Of a stretch of DNA of 64,000 nucleotides, positions 51,901 through 63,750 are shown piece after piece. The DNA is from Bicyclus anynana (Eukaryota > Arthropoda > Insecta > Lepidoptera > Nymphalidae). The translations under genes and the position numbers were made by a program. How positions within the stretch are numbered: position 1 is the first letter of the stretch; every line of letters starts with the position of its first letter. The notes beneath the pieces are model-generated. The model was not told the DNA's origin. It did not search any database and worked only from the letters and a program-made list of their open reading frames with translations. The stretch is taken from the NCBI RefSeq assembly GCF_947172395.1, contig NC_069094.1:10716292-10780291 (forward strand), read 5' to 3'.

Positions 51901-54900
51901 TTTTTACTGAATGTACACTAGAGTATGCTTCGCTGAAGCTCATGATAAGATTATGCAGGTTAGATTGCAGTCATCAGGAGTTTGGGCAGGTGCTGAAGCT
52001 CTGCCAGAATTGAGCTTGAAAGCTAGACAGAACAATGCTTTAAACCTCTCAAAAGACTTGGACCTCATCTTAGAACAAGCTTTTTGACAAATCACATCTT
52101 TCTTTTGCCTATAAAGATAAGTCCATCCATCCCTAAGGATGGGTAGCGTAAGAAAAGGTTTATTAAGAGCAAGAACAGACAATGACACTAACACAGCAGC
52201 TAAAACTTTTGCAAAAGGTTAGTGTACAAAAAGGGATTGTTTCAAAGTTCTCTAACAGTGCCTAAACAGTAACAGTGCAGTAAACTGGTAGTTTGAAATA
52301 ACAAACACGCTTCATTATGCCTTTATCAACCGACTTTAAAAAAAGGAGGAGGTTCTCAATTCAATGCATGTTTTTTTTAATGGTTGTTACATATGCATTA
52401 CAATTTTAAAATTATTTTTTGTTTGAAAGAGTATAACTTTCAGATTGGTCCCATTTCATTTTCATGAAAATCGATTTAGTAATTTTGTGTTAAAATCAAA
52501 ATAACTGTAATATGTCCTTGAAGTCGGTTCACTTTTTATGTTAAAAAGATTATCTTCATGCAAGTGCCGTAGGCTCCTTAATGGGACCTCAGCGGCGTCA
52601 CCCGGAGTTTTGGGCGAGCCCAGATGCATCGCCTCATGGTGCCCAAAGGCAGAAGCAGAATATGTGGGCTGAACGACTTTCTAAGGGCATCTCCTCTGAG
52701 ACTCACTGTGCCTGTAAATGTCAGCACGGATCTTGAAAGCCTCGCCCAATTACACATTTCGTAACGCATTCGCCAACTTACTCCCCAAGTCAAGCAAAGT
52801 GCTCAAAACTGAGCCTCAATAGCTCAACGGTAAGAGCGGTCTGACTCAAACACCGTGGTGGTTCGATCCCCGCCTGTTGGTCTATTGTCGTACCCACTCC
52901 TAATACAGTCTTTCCCGACTAGTTGGAGGGGAATGGGAATATTGGTCATATTTCAAAGATATGGCAAATATTTAAAAAAAAAACTCCCACTTGTAACTGA
53001 AGACATCGCGTATGCACACTTTCTCGAGTATTTCAAAGATATGGCAATATATTCTTTTTTTTTTTTTTTTAAAAAAAACCCACTTGTAGCTGAAGACATC
53101 GCGTATGCACACTTTCTCGAGTATGCTGCGCACTTGCGAGCGCGACAGCTGCAGGCCGAGGCTGGTGAACAGGTTCTGCAGGTCCTTGCGCGCGATGCTG
53201 CCGCCGCGCGCCGTGTCGAAGTACACCAGGGACAGCAGCAGGTACGGGTCGGGGGGGAGTTCCACCCCTCGGCTGCGGCGTCGCGGCGATTGGCTGCGTT
53301 CGTCGTCGCTGTGCGAGTCCTGTTTGCATGACATACTTAGTTATGTGTGTTTTGTCTTACACACGCGTGTGGTTTAATTATTTTTATTAATAAAAGCCTG
53401 AGCAGCCAGATATACCACACTTTATGAAGGCCTATTTTTAACGGACTTCAATAAAGGAGGAAGTTATCAATTCGTCGGAATCTTTTTTTTATGTATGTTT
53501 ACCGATTACTCGAAGACGCCTGAACCAATAAAATTATTTTTTATTCTACTTATGCTTCTAAGGAAACAACATACTAAGCAGTCATGGATTATGGTCAAGA
53601 GACTGATCTCCGATAGACAAAGCAAAGAACCAGAACAGAAAAAAACAACAAAGCTATGCTCCTAATTGACTATCGACTATTAACTGAATATAAAACTTTA
53701 AATTTGGACTGACTGACAATAAAATTAAACATTGTTTTTTTAACTTCTTTTTCTCTTTTATCACTTACTGTATTTTGGAAGTTGGTGGTATTGCTTCTCT
53801 TTGACCCAGAAAGCATATTACACTTCGTTCCTAGGACTTATCATGAATCATTTGAGATTTTCCTAGCACAATTACTCCATCTCAAAGATGAAGAGGTAGG
53901 AAGAAGAGGTAATCATATCCAAAAATTTACAGGAGCATATTTTTCCTCAGACACATGAAAGTCTGGAAGATGGCTGTACAGAAAAATACCCCCGAGGTTC
54001 ACTATATGGTTCATAATTTTTTCTACTCCCATTTCGTAATCTACTCAAAAAAAGTATTGTATGCCACTGCACATAATTAGCCATTGCACCACGTTGTTTG
54101 CACTAATGACTCGTGCTACAATGGACGTCATTACATGACAGTGGCATTTCAACTAGAGCACTATTGCTGTATGGTCATGAATAGATATTTTGTTCCTGGA
54201 ACTAAGCACCATTATCACAATGGTTTGAATTCTTAAATGTAAAATTAACAAATTACCCGTCTATCACGCCTGCGTTTATCGTCTTTCCTGTCTTTGCTAT
54301 CTTCTTTTTTGTCTTTGTCATCCTTTTTGTCTTTGTCATCCTTTTTCTCCTTATCTTCCTTTTTGTCCTTGTCATCCTTTTTGTCCTTGTCATCCTTTTT
54401 CTCCTTATCGTCCTTTTTCTCCTTGTCATCCTTTTTCTCCTCCTTTTTATCATCTACTTTCGCCTTATCTTCCTTTTTGTCATTCTTGTCAACACTTTTA
54501 TCCTTTTCCTTGGACTCATCAACTTTCTCTGGTTTCTCAGGCAATGTGTACAGCGTTTTGTAGATGTAGAACCCAAAGTCGCGCATCAGCATTTCGTTAA
54601 ATAGCTCCGCGAATACGAACAGCTTTAAACAAAATAACCGTTTAGCATGACATGATCAATGAAATCAAAGTAATGTTTACAAATAAACATTTGGTAAACA
54701 AATTTTGGTAATTTTCTTTTTTTTTTTGGTATATTTGTTATATACCAAAATATATATGTTGTACAAAATGTATATGGTTATATTTGTTGAATAAAAACTT
54801 TTTATTCACATAAAGTAATTCAAATAATCCGACTATCTATGTAACACACGCCACAAAAGAAATATTATTAACCCTGAAAATATTAATTTTAGAATACATG

Positions 54901-57900
54901 TTCCTTGAACATTTTTAATTGCTTTTCGGTAAAGAATATAACCGTAGCGTTATGGGAAATACTCCCGATCACCCTATATATACATGAAGATTTTTTTTAG
55001 TACGGATATTTTTATATTTTGTACATAAACAAAATTTAATGATCACTTATTTTTTCTTTTTTTTTTAACTCAAAAATAACAAAGTTATGGATTCACCGTG
55101 CAGGTGCCGGGTCCTTTACCACGCGATGGACCCTGCACCTGCGCCACGGAGCACCGCGCATACCTCTGCGCCACGGAGGCCGTGTTTGTACATTTATATT
55201 CTATTAATGATACAGAACCACGAAAAAAAATATCCGCACTTAAGACCGAATCACCCTGTATATATTATATATTATAAATGAACATGGCAAAACTAGCTTT
55301 GTGATAATATTGGAATGCTATGAATCTCATAGAACTCACCTCAAAGCTGTGCTCCTTGTTGTCAGTGATGCGATAGTCCAGCAACAGTGAGACGGTGGCG
55401 ACGTTGCAGCTGAATTTGCCCGCCTTGGCTGTCGCGGACGGGTGCACGATTATGTGCGGCGTCGTTGGCATTGCGTAGCGCGATTTCAATGTTAGCTTCT
55501 CCTTTTCCAACTGCAATAGGGTAGTTGCATATCAAATTTATAAACAACTAGCGGACCCGGTCAAGCTTCGCTTTGACTTTTGTGCACTTTTTCCATACCT
55601 TTACCTACCCTACCCTTATCCTACCCCTACCCTACCTCTGCCCTATCCCCACCCTACCCCTACTTCTACCTTACTCCTACCCTACCCTACCCTACCCCTA
55701 CCTTACTCCTACCCTACCACTACCCTATACATATTAAAATTCAAATTATTACGAATTTTTTGTATGGGGGTATAATTTTTTTTTAGTCTTTTTAAATTTT
55801 TCTCGCCGTTGAAACCATTCTAGATCTTTAACGAATATTTTAAAAAAATAATTGGCCAAATTGGTCCAAGCGTTGTTGAGTTATTCGCTTACCAACGCAT
55901 TTTGCGATTCATTTTTATATTATAGATATTAGTTTCGTGTAGTACAGTGATTCCCATAGTGGTCTACATCGACCCCTAGGGGTCTATGACAAACCGCAAG
56001 GGGTCTATGTCAGCGAAAAAAAATTTGGGGGTCCATTAAATGAAAATGGTTTCCACAATAGTGGATCATAACACATACACTGACAGTACCTATTTTTACA
56101 ACATATTATCTTATAATATCAAAACAGATACATTATTTTAAAAGTAACTATGAAGTAATTAAATATTATATGTGTTTATAAAATTGTGTAAGTTGTGCAT
56201 ACAGAAAATCAATATCAAATAAGTAGGGGGTCTACCCAACAAGGAAAAACATGGCAAAAGTGTCTACGACACAAAACAGTTTGGGAAACTCTGATGTAGT
56301 ACATGGAATAAGGGTCCAAAATATATTAATAAAAGTTAAGGATTTCTTTTAAAACTTAATTTAAATATTTAAATATGATATGGGACGGGATGGGATGGGA
56401 TGCGATATCGATATCGACAGCGATAGCCATGATAGCTATAGCGAACTTCGTTCGATACGGGGTTACCTCTTAAACTGAAGTTATTGATTAACTATTATCT
56501 TCAGTCTTAGACAATGGTTTGAAGAATTTTGAAATTTTTTAAAAGCTTCTATTCAGAGTGATTTTAAGCAGTGGCATTCTTAAACATCCAATTTCGGCAA
56601 TAGGTATTTGCAAGTTAAAGATCCGCGAATAACGAAATATTTAGCTGCGAAAATAGGAATTTGGACGCAACTTTTTAATCCGCGAATAGTGAAAACGTGA
56701 ATAAAGGAAGCGTGAATAACTTACGTTTTTACTGAAATTTGTATGTTTGTTACTAGTAATACAAAAACTGCTGAATAAATTTGTATGAAATTCTGCACTT
56801 GCTAGAAATTTGCATTTTTCATAACACCAACACATTATACTCAAACCAAAATTCAAACCTTTTTCTTTTCTTCCTCAATTTCCTTTTCCGTTTTTGGTTT
56901 CTCTTTCTTTTCTTCAACTTTGTCCTTATTGTCATTGTCCTTTTTGTTGCTATCCTTCATTTTATCTTTATCTGTTGACTCGTCAACATCTTTTTTGTCA
57001 GCAATTATTGCAGACTCATCAGCTAAAATAAAAAATAAATTAATTTTAATCAGATTTTTTTTTTAATTTTAATTAAGATTAACTTTGAAAGCAGTTTTCT
57101 AACTCTACCTTCAACATAGGTCTAGTCTATTTATTAGCATTGACAGTCTTAGATAGGTAATTTCTGAATGTATTAACAATGGGAAATAATTAAAAAATCA
57201 ACAGCTTTCAATAGGTAAACATTAATATACACAAATATAATTTACCTGTATCTTTTTCTTCTTTCTTGTCTGCAGTTGATATTCTCTTCTCGTCCTGGTC
57301 CTCATCTTCTACCTCCATGACTTCTTCACCCTTCTGCTCCTTTTCTTCTTCTGTCTTCAGTAGCTTTGATAAGCGTGATACCAGTTGACTCCGTATTCCT
57401 AAGAATTAAATTAATACATACAGGTTGCATATACCAGCAAAGACGTGCCACCAAACGCCAAAATTGTTTGGAGTGTCGGAACGAGATAACGTTGTAGGAC
57501 ATTGAGGCTGTTAAATTTGTAGGACACGCAATTTGTAGGACATTGAGTCTGTTAAATTAAGTCAAAATTCAAATTCAAAATTCATTTATTTCAATTAGGC
57601 TTAGTTTGCAAGCACTTTTTAAATGTCAAGTTATGTCATAATTTAATTTATTCTAATGGTGGTAATAATAGTCGAAAACTTAAAATTAAAGTTACGAGGG
57701 TTCCAAATGCGCCTTGGTCCGAAAAGAGCCCACAACAAACTCAGCCAAGATTTATTTTTTTTGTTTACCACCATTTTACAAACTTATGTAGAATTAAGCA
57801 AGTAAGGTAAGTTGTATAATTAAGGAACAGTAAAAACAGCTGATTAGTAACAATTTTTAATAACTTCATTATTGATACAAGTTAGGAGGAAAAGTTGTTA

Positions 57901-60900
57901 CTAACCGCTATGTTACAGCTACAATGTCTTACAAATTGATCAGATTTTTTTTTACCTGGTAACCCAGTTAGCCTCTCATAAAGATGAATATACTGACGGA
58001 AAATTAACTTGATAGTAATCAATTGTAATAAAATCATTTTAACAAAAAAATTTAGCAACTTCAAATCACAAAAATAAACTAAAAAGCGAAAAACAAAATC
58101 ATGTGCTACTCATGATCACTTTGAAGGTGGTGCCAAGCCAATAACGAAAGAACAGTCTTTGAATACTAAAACTTTATGATTTAATCGGCTTTATTTAATG
58201 CATACTGGGCTATTTATCTGTAATACTGAAAATCTCTTACCTTTGCAGCTTACGTTTCGTGCACGAAGTTCTTGTCTCAATTGCTCAACTTTAATAGTTC
58301 TCAGTTCAATTTGTGAATAATGAGTTGGTTCCGGCTTGTCCTCGTCATCATCATCATTTTCATCTATTGTAATGGTACTGTCATCCTTATTTGGTTCTGA
58401 TGCCTCCTAAAAAAAATCACTCTTAATTAGGTCTCAGTCAAACAAACAAAATACTATTAGCTCAAGGCATTAACTGAGATAAAATCGTGTATTATAAAAA
58501 AAAGTGATAAAACTTTATCGAAATTGAATTCTGCTTTAGAGACTATGTATCTACTATAAAAAAAAAAAGTATAAAAGGAATGCGTATCGTTCATAGTGTG
58601 AACATCGGCCAGATCAGCATCGGCATTATGCGGCAGCAGCTCGGGCGATGTCATCGGGGTATAGCGCGCAGCCGGAAACAATACCAAACAAAACTGGGAA
58701 CAAACAATTTGCGATTTGTCCTTAGCGCCGTCGTCGACGGAGGCCGCATCGGGCTCGCCGCTCGGCGCCTCGTCGCCGGAGCTCTTCTCTTGGTCGCCGT
58801 CTAGTTTTTTCAAAGCAGCGTCACAGGCCGCCTTATAGTGGTCGGTGACAGTGGTCCAGTCGACGCGCGACGGCTGTGCCGACCACACGTCTGGCAGGAA
58901 CAACACCACACACTCTAGTCGGGATTTGCCGCCGCCGCCCTCGCGCCAGTAGTAAAACTCCACCATTCGGTACCTGCGCGGGTAACCAAGTTGTAGTTCA
59001 CATACTCACACTGCAGCCCAGCACGGGCTGCCCGTCCGCCGCAGTACACATCCCGTACGAGAGCGGGTCGCTATGGCACAATCTCTGCTCCCGATGTACG
59101 ACCGCTGGTACTCTCAAATGAATGTGTACTGTACCATGATAGTGCCACTACAACCTCGAATCTCCTCTTCACAGATTCATTGTTACTGATCAAATGGGGA
59201 TGATGACTGGGTTTGAATATATTGATTTTTATGATACTTCGGGTAAATAAAGTCAATGTTAACTAATTTATACATAAAAAGCAAAGATTGTCCGGATATT
59301 TGAAAAATAAATAATATTATAAAATTTCAAAATCTATTAAAAATCTTTTATCGTAATTAGTTGAAAGTTCATACAGTTTTAGCTTCCTTACATTGAATGT
59401 GACATTTTTTAATACATGAACTATAAACATAAATGTACAAATAACAAAGATATTAGATCTAAAGATGATTAAGTCCCTATGACATTAGTTCTTGCCATTT
59501 GGTATGGGGGATATATTTTTCAGGGATCCATAGCAGCACTGCAAATCTGACCCTTTAAATCCCTGTAGCTCCGAAAGTAATGATCGCAAATACCCTGTTA
59601 CTTTTACAAAATTGCTGTACTACTATTAGCATACTCTTAATTTATGTACAATTAAAAAAACTGTCATCATCCCTATTCCTTTTGAATTTACAACACAATA
59701 GTTGACAATGTAAGAGGAAACTCTAGGTCCAGTTAGGATAAGGGTACAAACAATATGGACTTCTGGATTTAAAATAACACCAGTTAGATGGGAAAAGTAG
59801 TGCATAGACAACTTACCATTGTGCGCAGCTGGACAAATCGACACCCGTAAGGGCTTTGCAAGTCCTTATAGCAGTTTTGACCAAAACACCAGGGTCTGTG
59901 TCTGGATTTTCGCCATCTAGGGAAGGACTCCAAGGCCCACCTATAGCAAAGTTTTCACCCCCCTTACCCTTTTGCCCGACAAGGAATTTGATCAACCTAG
60001 TAGGATGCAAAGGGTTTTTGTTGCTACGCTTGTCCTTTTCATCAACTTTTGTTAGACCACACTTTTGATAGAGACTCTCTAATGTTGGCATACTGATCAA
60101 CATAACCTGCAAGAAATAATATAAATAAAATACATACATTCAATTGATAATATTTCATTCAAGATATTTGGATTATAACTCATAAAATATGCTTAAAATT
60201 TTAATACTTGCCTTACTTTTAATACTATACCCATTAATAAAAAATAAAAAGATGAAAGAAACTTTTAATTGATTGTTTAGTATAAACTTTGTTTGTTGTT
60301 GTGTAAAGAAGCAGGTGAGCAAATTAATACTACTAAAACATATTTCAAGGTTTCTTATAATGTTGTTAACATCTAAAATAAAAAATACTAGATTCTTATC
60401 CAAAATGGGTGTGCAGGTTTTTTTTAATTATATCTTATAATAATAATAAAAGCCTTTATTCAGAGTTTGTCTGATCTTCCTCCAAGCTTTTCTACAATTC
60501 TCGATTTAATTCAATTAAAATTACATCTTAAGACAGAAAATATAGCATATTTATCCTAACCTTGGCTGAAAATCTGTAGTCTGCATCCGGAGGTTCTAAT
60601 ACCGCATCATTGGGACTAGGATCAGGAACATCTCGGCTCATGATGTGATATGCACAAGGATTATTCAGAGAAAACGGTGCCTGTGGGGGGAATGTTTCGC
60701 CCCACTTCACATATGCGTTGAAGAAGTCCGAAGGTATATACAGATTGGTGTATCTCTGAGATAGTGTAGGCACATCAATTTTTTGACTGAAAGAGAATTT
60801 TACTGTCAGATTGGAAATTATACACAAAATAGGCCAATTCATCAATATTTATTTTAAGGCCCATTAGAGGGCCAGATCTTCCAAATATGAGGGGTAATGA

Positions 60901-62740
60901 GGCTACTTATACTACAGCCTTTCTTGATGAATACTGTTTACCAACAAACAAATTAAAAATGAGAGTATAAACACTAGTCATTTCACACCTAATAATAATT
61001 ACAATTAACTTGTTCTTAAATTAATGAAACTACTCACACATCTAGGGGAATTCTTGGCATTCGTACAACATATTTGGCAGGCGACGGCTGATGTACAAAA
61101 GTACGTTTGCGTGGTGGAGAGTCCCTACGGTTGCGACTGTCACGCCTGTCCCGAGACCTGGAGCGGCTTCTGGTACGGGATCTCTTCTAGAACGGGAGAA
61201 GTAATGCCTATGTATGAATGTTTATATATAGTGTGGTTAGGGCATTGCAATACAATATTATTTGTATTGCAATGTATAAAACAATATTAATTACAATTTC
61301 ATTTACTCTTAGACTTTTAATTTGGCATCCACAATATGCATTTATGAAAACCGAGTAAAAATATCTAAATGAGTAATTATTATTAGAAGACTCTATTTAT
61401 GAAGGTGTAAATTCTTAGCTTTCAATATTATTAATGTACCACCAAAAATACTGTTTTTCTTTATCAACATTTGCACTATTCATCATTATCAGCCGTTATG
61501 CATCGACTGCTGGACATAGGCCTCTTTTAAGCAGCAACCTGCCTTATTTTTGGCTTTTTGCATCTCATACATGCCAGCCACCTTCCGGAGGTGGAACACC
61601 AGTTTCTACTACTCCCCTCGGCAAGTCTCCCTTATCAAGGGGGAATAGTCTTTTTCTTTCTTTCTTCGTCGTCATCAACCCATATTCGGCTCACTGCTGA
61701 GCTCGAGTCTCCTCTCAGAATGAGAAGGGTTAGGCCAATAGTCCACCACACTGGCCCAATGCGGATTGGCAGACTTCACACACACAGCGAATTAAGATAA
61801 CTCTCTGGTATGCAGGTTTCCTCACGATGTTTTCCTTCACCGATTGAGACACGTGATATTTAATTTCTTAAAATGCACACAACTGAAAAGTTGGGGGTGC
61901 ATGCCCCGGTCCGGATTCGAACCCACACCCCCCGGAATCAGAGGTCATATCCACTGGGCTATCACAGGTCTTTCTTTCTTAGAAGGGGGAATAGTCATTA
62001 ACTTAGAGAAGTCTAGGATAAGCTAAATAAAAATGTATACAATTAATATTTACCCTGTTTGACATTGTATTGGATCTGTCATCTCGTCGTGAGACTCGAT
62101 CATCTCTGCGATCGTCTCGACGTGATAGAATTGTTTTTTTGTTAGACGGCGGCGGCACTGCGTTATACGCGTTTGTTTTGGGAGTGTTGACTTTCTGGTT
62201 CGGTCCGGCCTTCGGTAGCACCTGCACGCGCGTCGCGTTCCATTTGAACGGCATGTTAGGATTGTAGGTTGCTTCCACTAGCACTCTATCGTTAACTTTG
62301 GGGATAGACCCTTTAGCGCACACAGAGGTTTGGAAGAAAACATCGTGATCTACAAAACCAAAGTCATTGTGAGTCTTTGTGACGGTGCCGGTGAAAACAC
62401 GCTGCTCGTTAGTTTGTTGATTTTGATTAGCGCCGCTGTTTTGGTACATGTTTGGGTTTAAAGCTCGTGGTGTGGGATACGCTACCACATTTCCTGGATA
62501 CATTTGGTTTTGAGCCATTTGGTTCATCTGCATCTGCCCTGACATTGGCATTGCCATACCACTTTGCGCTTGCATCATGCTTGGATTAAACACCGCCTGT
62601 GATTGTTGGAATGGCATCATGCCTTGTTGAGTCATCATAGCGGCGTTTGGATCCATTATTTGGGGATTCATGCCGGTCATGTTTGTGTTCACATTTGATC
62701 GGGCCCATGGTGGATTTTTAGTTCCACTGCCTGTCTGCAT
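48983..62740 (-). CDS. CCAR1: Cell division cycle and apoptosis regulator 1, sixteen coding exons
   Basis: Exons in transcript order: 62740-62054, 61186-61038, 60786-60561, 60106-59817, 58973-58706, 58406-58241, 57398-57246, 57022-56859, 55510-55340, 54622-54257, 53319-53084, 51861-51759, 50729-50615, 50248-50013, 49503-49388 and 49187-48983. The total of 3651 nt gives 1216 aa, near the family size (about 1150 in human), with all phases consistent. Domains: Met/Gln-rich N-terminus; S1-like fold at about 114-176 ('FTGTVTKTHNDFGFVD'); Arg/Ser-rich stretch (about 215-255); DBC1/CCAR inactive-Nudix-like region (about 280-480); SAP DNA-binding motif across exons 6-7 (about 567-600); acidic/lysine-rich linkers; 'LLDYRITDNKEHSFE' and 'LFAELFNEM'-like conserved block; EF-hand-like segment in exon 11 (about 893-945); C-terminal coiled coil. 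It is a nuclear Mediator/nuclear-receptor coactivator and splicing-linked protein. The exon 5 donor (GTTTGT) is the weakest call. Confidence 0.93.
49785..49962 (+). repeat. Family B SINE with RTE scrap upstream
   Basis: 'ggctagttaccaccctacct', 'cgccaagcgatttagcgttc' and 'aagttagcccgcttccatct', then an A-run. Immediately upstream (49665-49770) is an RTE LINE scrap ('gagcaagctatgcttggagt'). Both lie in a CCAR1 intron about 50 bp from the end of exon 14. Confidence 0.75.
50808..51030 (-). repeat. Common 'gacgcccgtgacttcgtcc' repeat in CCAR1 intron
   Basis: An inverted copy of 28720-28938 ('ggatttcagtttttcacaaa', 'gccaaatcgcttcagtagcc'). Confidence 0.7.
51152..51706. mobile_element. Family Y MITE interrupted by another repeat
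   Basis: The ends 'cagggtgctcaggagtgttt' and 'attcccaatgaccccgta' are imperfect inverted repeats. Positions 51290-51465 inside hold the inverted 'aaacgcgctaatctcagg'-type interspersed repeat, so that insertion is younger. Confidence 0.65.
52560..52770 (-). repeat. Copy of the A-tailed end of the 19792 element
   Basis: 'gccgtaggctccttaatggg', 'cggcgtcacccggagttttg' and 'gggcgagcccagatgcatcg' match 19805-19960. Confidence 0.65.
52811..52950 (+). repeat. Family C SINE next to a CCAR1 exon
   Basis: Head 'gagcctcaatagctcaacgg', then 'ggttcgatccccgcctgttg' and 'gactagttggaggggaatgg'. Its 3' side merges into the duplicated block at 52951. Confidence 0.82.
52951..53123 (+). repeat. Tandem duplication of a CCAR1 exon 11 end
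   Basis: Units 52951-53030 and 53031-53123 both run from 'tttcaaagatatggcaa' through an A/T tract to 'acatcgcgtatgcacacttt' and 'ctcgagta'. The right unit is the real exon 3' end with donor at 53083. The left unit repeats the last codons and the donor (GTGGGA at 52990). The size difference comes mostly from the T-run. Confidence 0.9.
54290..54460 (-). repeat. Coding minisatellite in CCAR1 exon 10
   Basis: On the minus strand a roughly 18-21 bp unit encodes repeating Lys/Asp units such as KKDDKDKKDDKDKKEDKE. The exon remains in frame. Copy number probably varies between individuals. Confidence 0.85.
54787..54990. mobile_element. Family Y MITE fragment
   Basis: 'ataaagtaattcaaataatc' and 'gactatctatgtaacacacg' match 51590-51650 inverted. 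The end 'gggaaatactcccgatcacc' is the family terminus. Confidence 0.65.
55120..55184 (-). repeat. Family B SINE head fragment
   Basis: 'gcgcatacctctgcgccacg' followed by 'gaggcc' is the complement of the tRNA-like head. A small duplication of 'gcaggtgc/gcacctgcgcc' lies beside it. Confidence 0.65.
55590..55735 (-). repeat. CCCTA-rich low-complexity tract (G-rich on the CCAR1 sense strand)
   Basis: Irregular units of cctac/ccctac run for about 145 bp. 55680-55700 holds consecutive 'taccctaccctacccta' units, so the minus (sense) strand carries runs of GGG separated by TA. It lies in the intron between CCAR1 exons 8 and 9. Confidence 0.85.
55937..56301. mobile_element. hAT-type MITE with near-perfect 8-bp duplication
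   Basis: 'gtgtagta' (55937-55944) and 'atgtagta' (56294-56301) flank the inverted ends 'cagtgattccca' and 'tgggaaactctg'. The inside ('gacccctaggggtctatgac') resembles the left part of the hAT shell at 1712 ('gacccctaggggttcgcc'). Confidence 0.82.
61676..61970 (-). repeat. Family A SINE in CCAR1 intron 1
   Basis: 'catattcggctcactgctga', 'aatgcggattggcagacttc', 'tccggattcgaacccacacc' and 'atccactgggctatcaca'. A short fragment 'gctggacataggcctctttt' of an RTE end precedes it at about 61490. Confidence 0.8.
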
Positions 62741-63060
62741 TCTTCTTTAATAATTAATCACAACATAAACTATATATTACACTCTAAAGTAACAATAAAC
62801 TATTGTTTTTCTATTATTTTGATTACAACACAATAATACCTAAACCACGCTGTTTTTAAAATGGCGGACGCCGGACGGAGCGGCCATAGAGTAGTAGGAG
62901 CGGCTAAAAGATGGCTGATCGTCCGGGCCGGGCCACAGAGTACACTACTTATACTGAAAGCACTGTTACCAACCTCAAAAAGCTAAAAAACACTAACTCA
63001 CCAAAAAAAAAACAGTAGAAGTAGAAAGCAGTAGGTAAAGTTTAAAAAGGCAGATTATTA
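62741..63060 (-). promoter_or_regulatory. CCAR1 upstream region
   Basis: Upstream of the CCAR1 ATG, 62855-62945 is a GC-rich patch with 'aaaatggcggacgccggacg' and 'taaaagatggctgatcgtcc', unlike the AT-rich flanks. It may contain the promoter or 5' UTR. No element can be assigned with certainty. Confidence 0.45.
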
Positions 63061-63174
63061 TAATTTTGCCCATTTATTTTAAAGAACTAGCAGATGCCCG
63101 CGACTTCGTCCGCGTCCGTCGTGAAAATCGATATACAATTTCAACCTCTTCGCCACTTCTATTTACTTATAGGT

Positions 63175-63460
63175 CAGAGGCCACGCGTTTTATGTGCTTG
63201 GGCAGAATGCCCAGCCGTAGCCACGGTTGGAGGCCCTATCACAAACCCCTGGCCGAAGGCTGGTGAATAATTGAGTGCGAGGCCAGAAGCTGTGCGTTTT
63301 GAGTTTGGATATAGTGCCTAGTTAAAGCCACGGAAGGAGGCCATATCACCAACCTCCGGCCGAAGGCTGGTGTACAAGTAAGCGCGTGGCCAGAGACCGC
63401 GGGTTGTTGTACTTGGGTAAAATGCTCAACCAAAGCCACGGTCGGAGGTCCTACAATACA
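63175..63460 (+). repeat. Three-copy tandem repeat (about 100 bp unit)
   Basis: 'gaggccacgcgttttatgtg ... gccacggttggaggccctat ... ggccgaaggctggtg' is repeated as 'gaggccagaagctgtgcgtt ... gccacggaaggaggcca' and 'gtggccagagaccgcgggtt ... gccacggtcggaggtcc'. Copies are moderately diverged. Confidence 0.8.
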
Positions 63461-63536
63461 GGATTCCATCATCAAAGGACATGTCACAAAATGGGTCTTT
63501 ATTATTTATAATTTATAAGCAGGTCGATAGTATTTT

Positions 63537-63750
63537 ATATAATGATTTATTTATTTTGCTATCATCCGAGAAAAGTCGACGAACCCATGCGACAACGTGC
63601 AATTGCACGTTGTAGAGTCAATATCTCCTGAGGATGCTCCGGTTTCGGGGTGAAAGGTACGTAGAGAGTATTTTGTCGGACCTGGGTGACGTTGTCGCAT
63701 GGGTTCGTCGACTTTTCGCGGATGATAGCAAAATAAATAAATCATTATAT
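63537..63750. mobile_element. Foldback MITE with 62-bp arms
   Basis: 63537-63598 and 63689-63750 are reverse complements over 62 bp with one mismatch (gag versus gcg). They include 'cgacgaacccatgcgacaac'. The 90-bp centre holds a short palindrome 'gtgcaattgcac'. The family is unknown to me. Confidence 0.88.

Noticed and set aside
55590..55735. Interstitial telomere array
   Set aside because: Units are CCCTA/CCTAC, not the insect TTAGG/CCTAA, and irregular.
58706..58706. Alternative end for CCAR1 exon 5
   Set aside because: I considered donors further downstream, but only GTTTGT after 58706 keeps phase 0 with exon 6; retained with reduced certainty rather than replaced.
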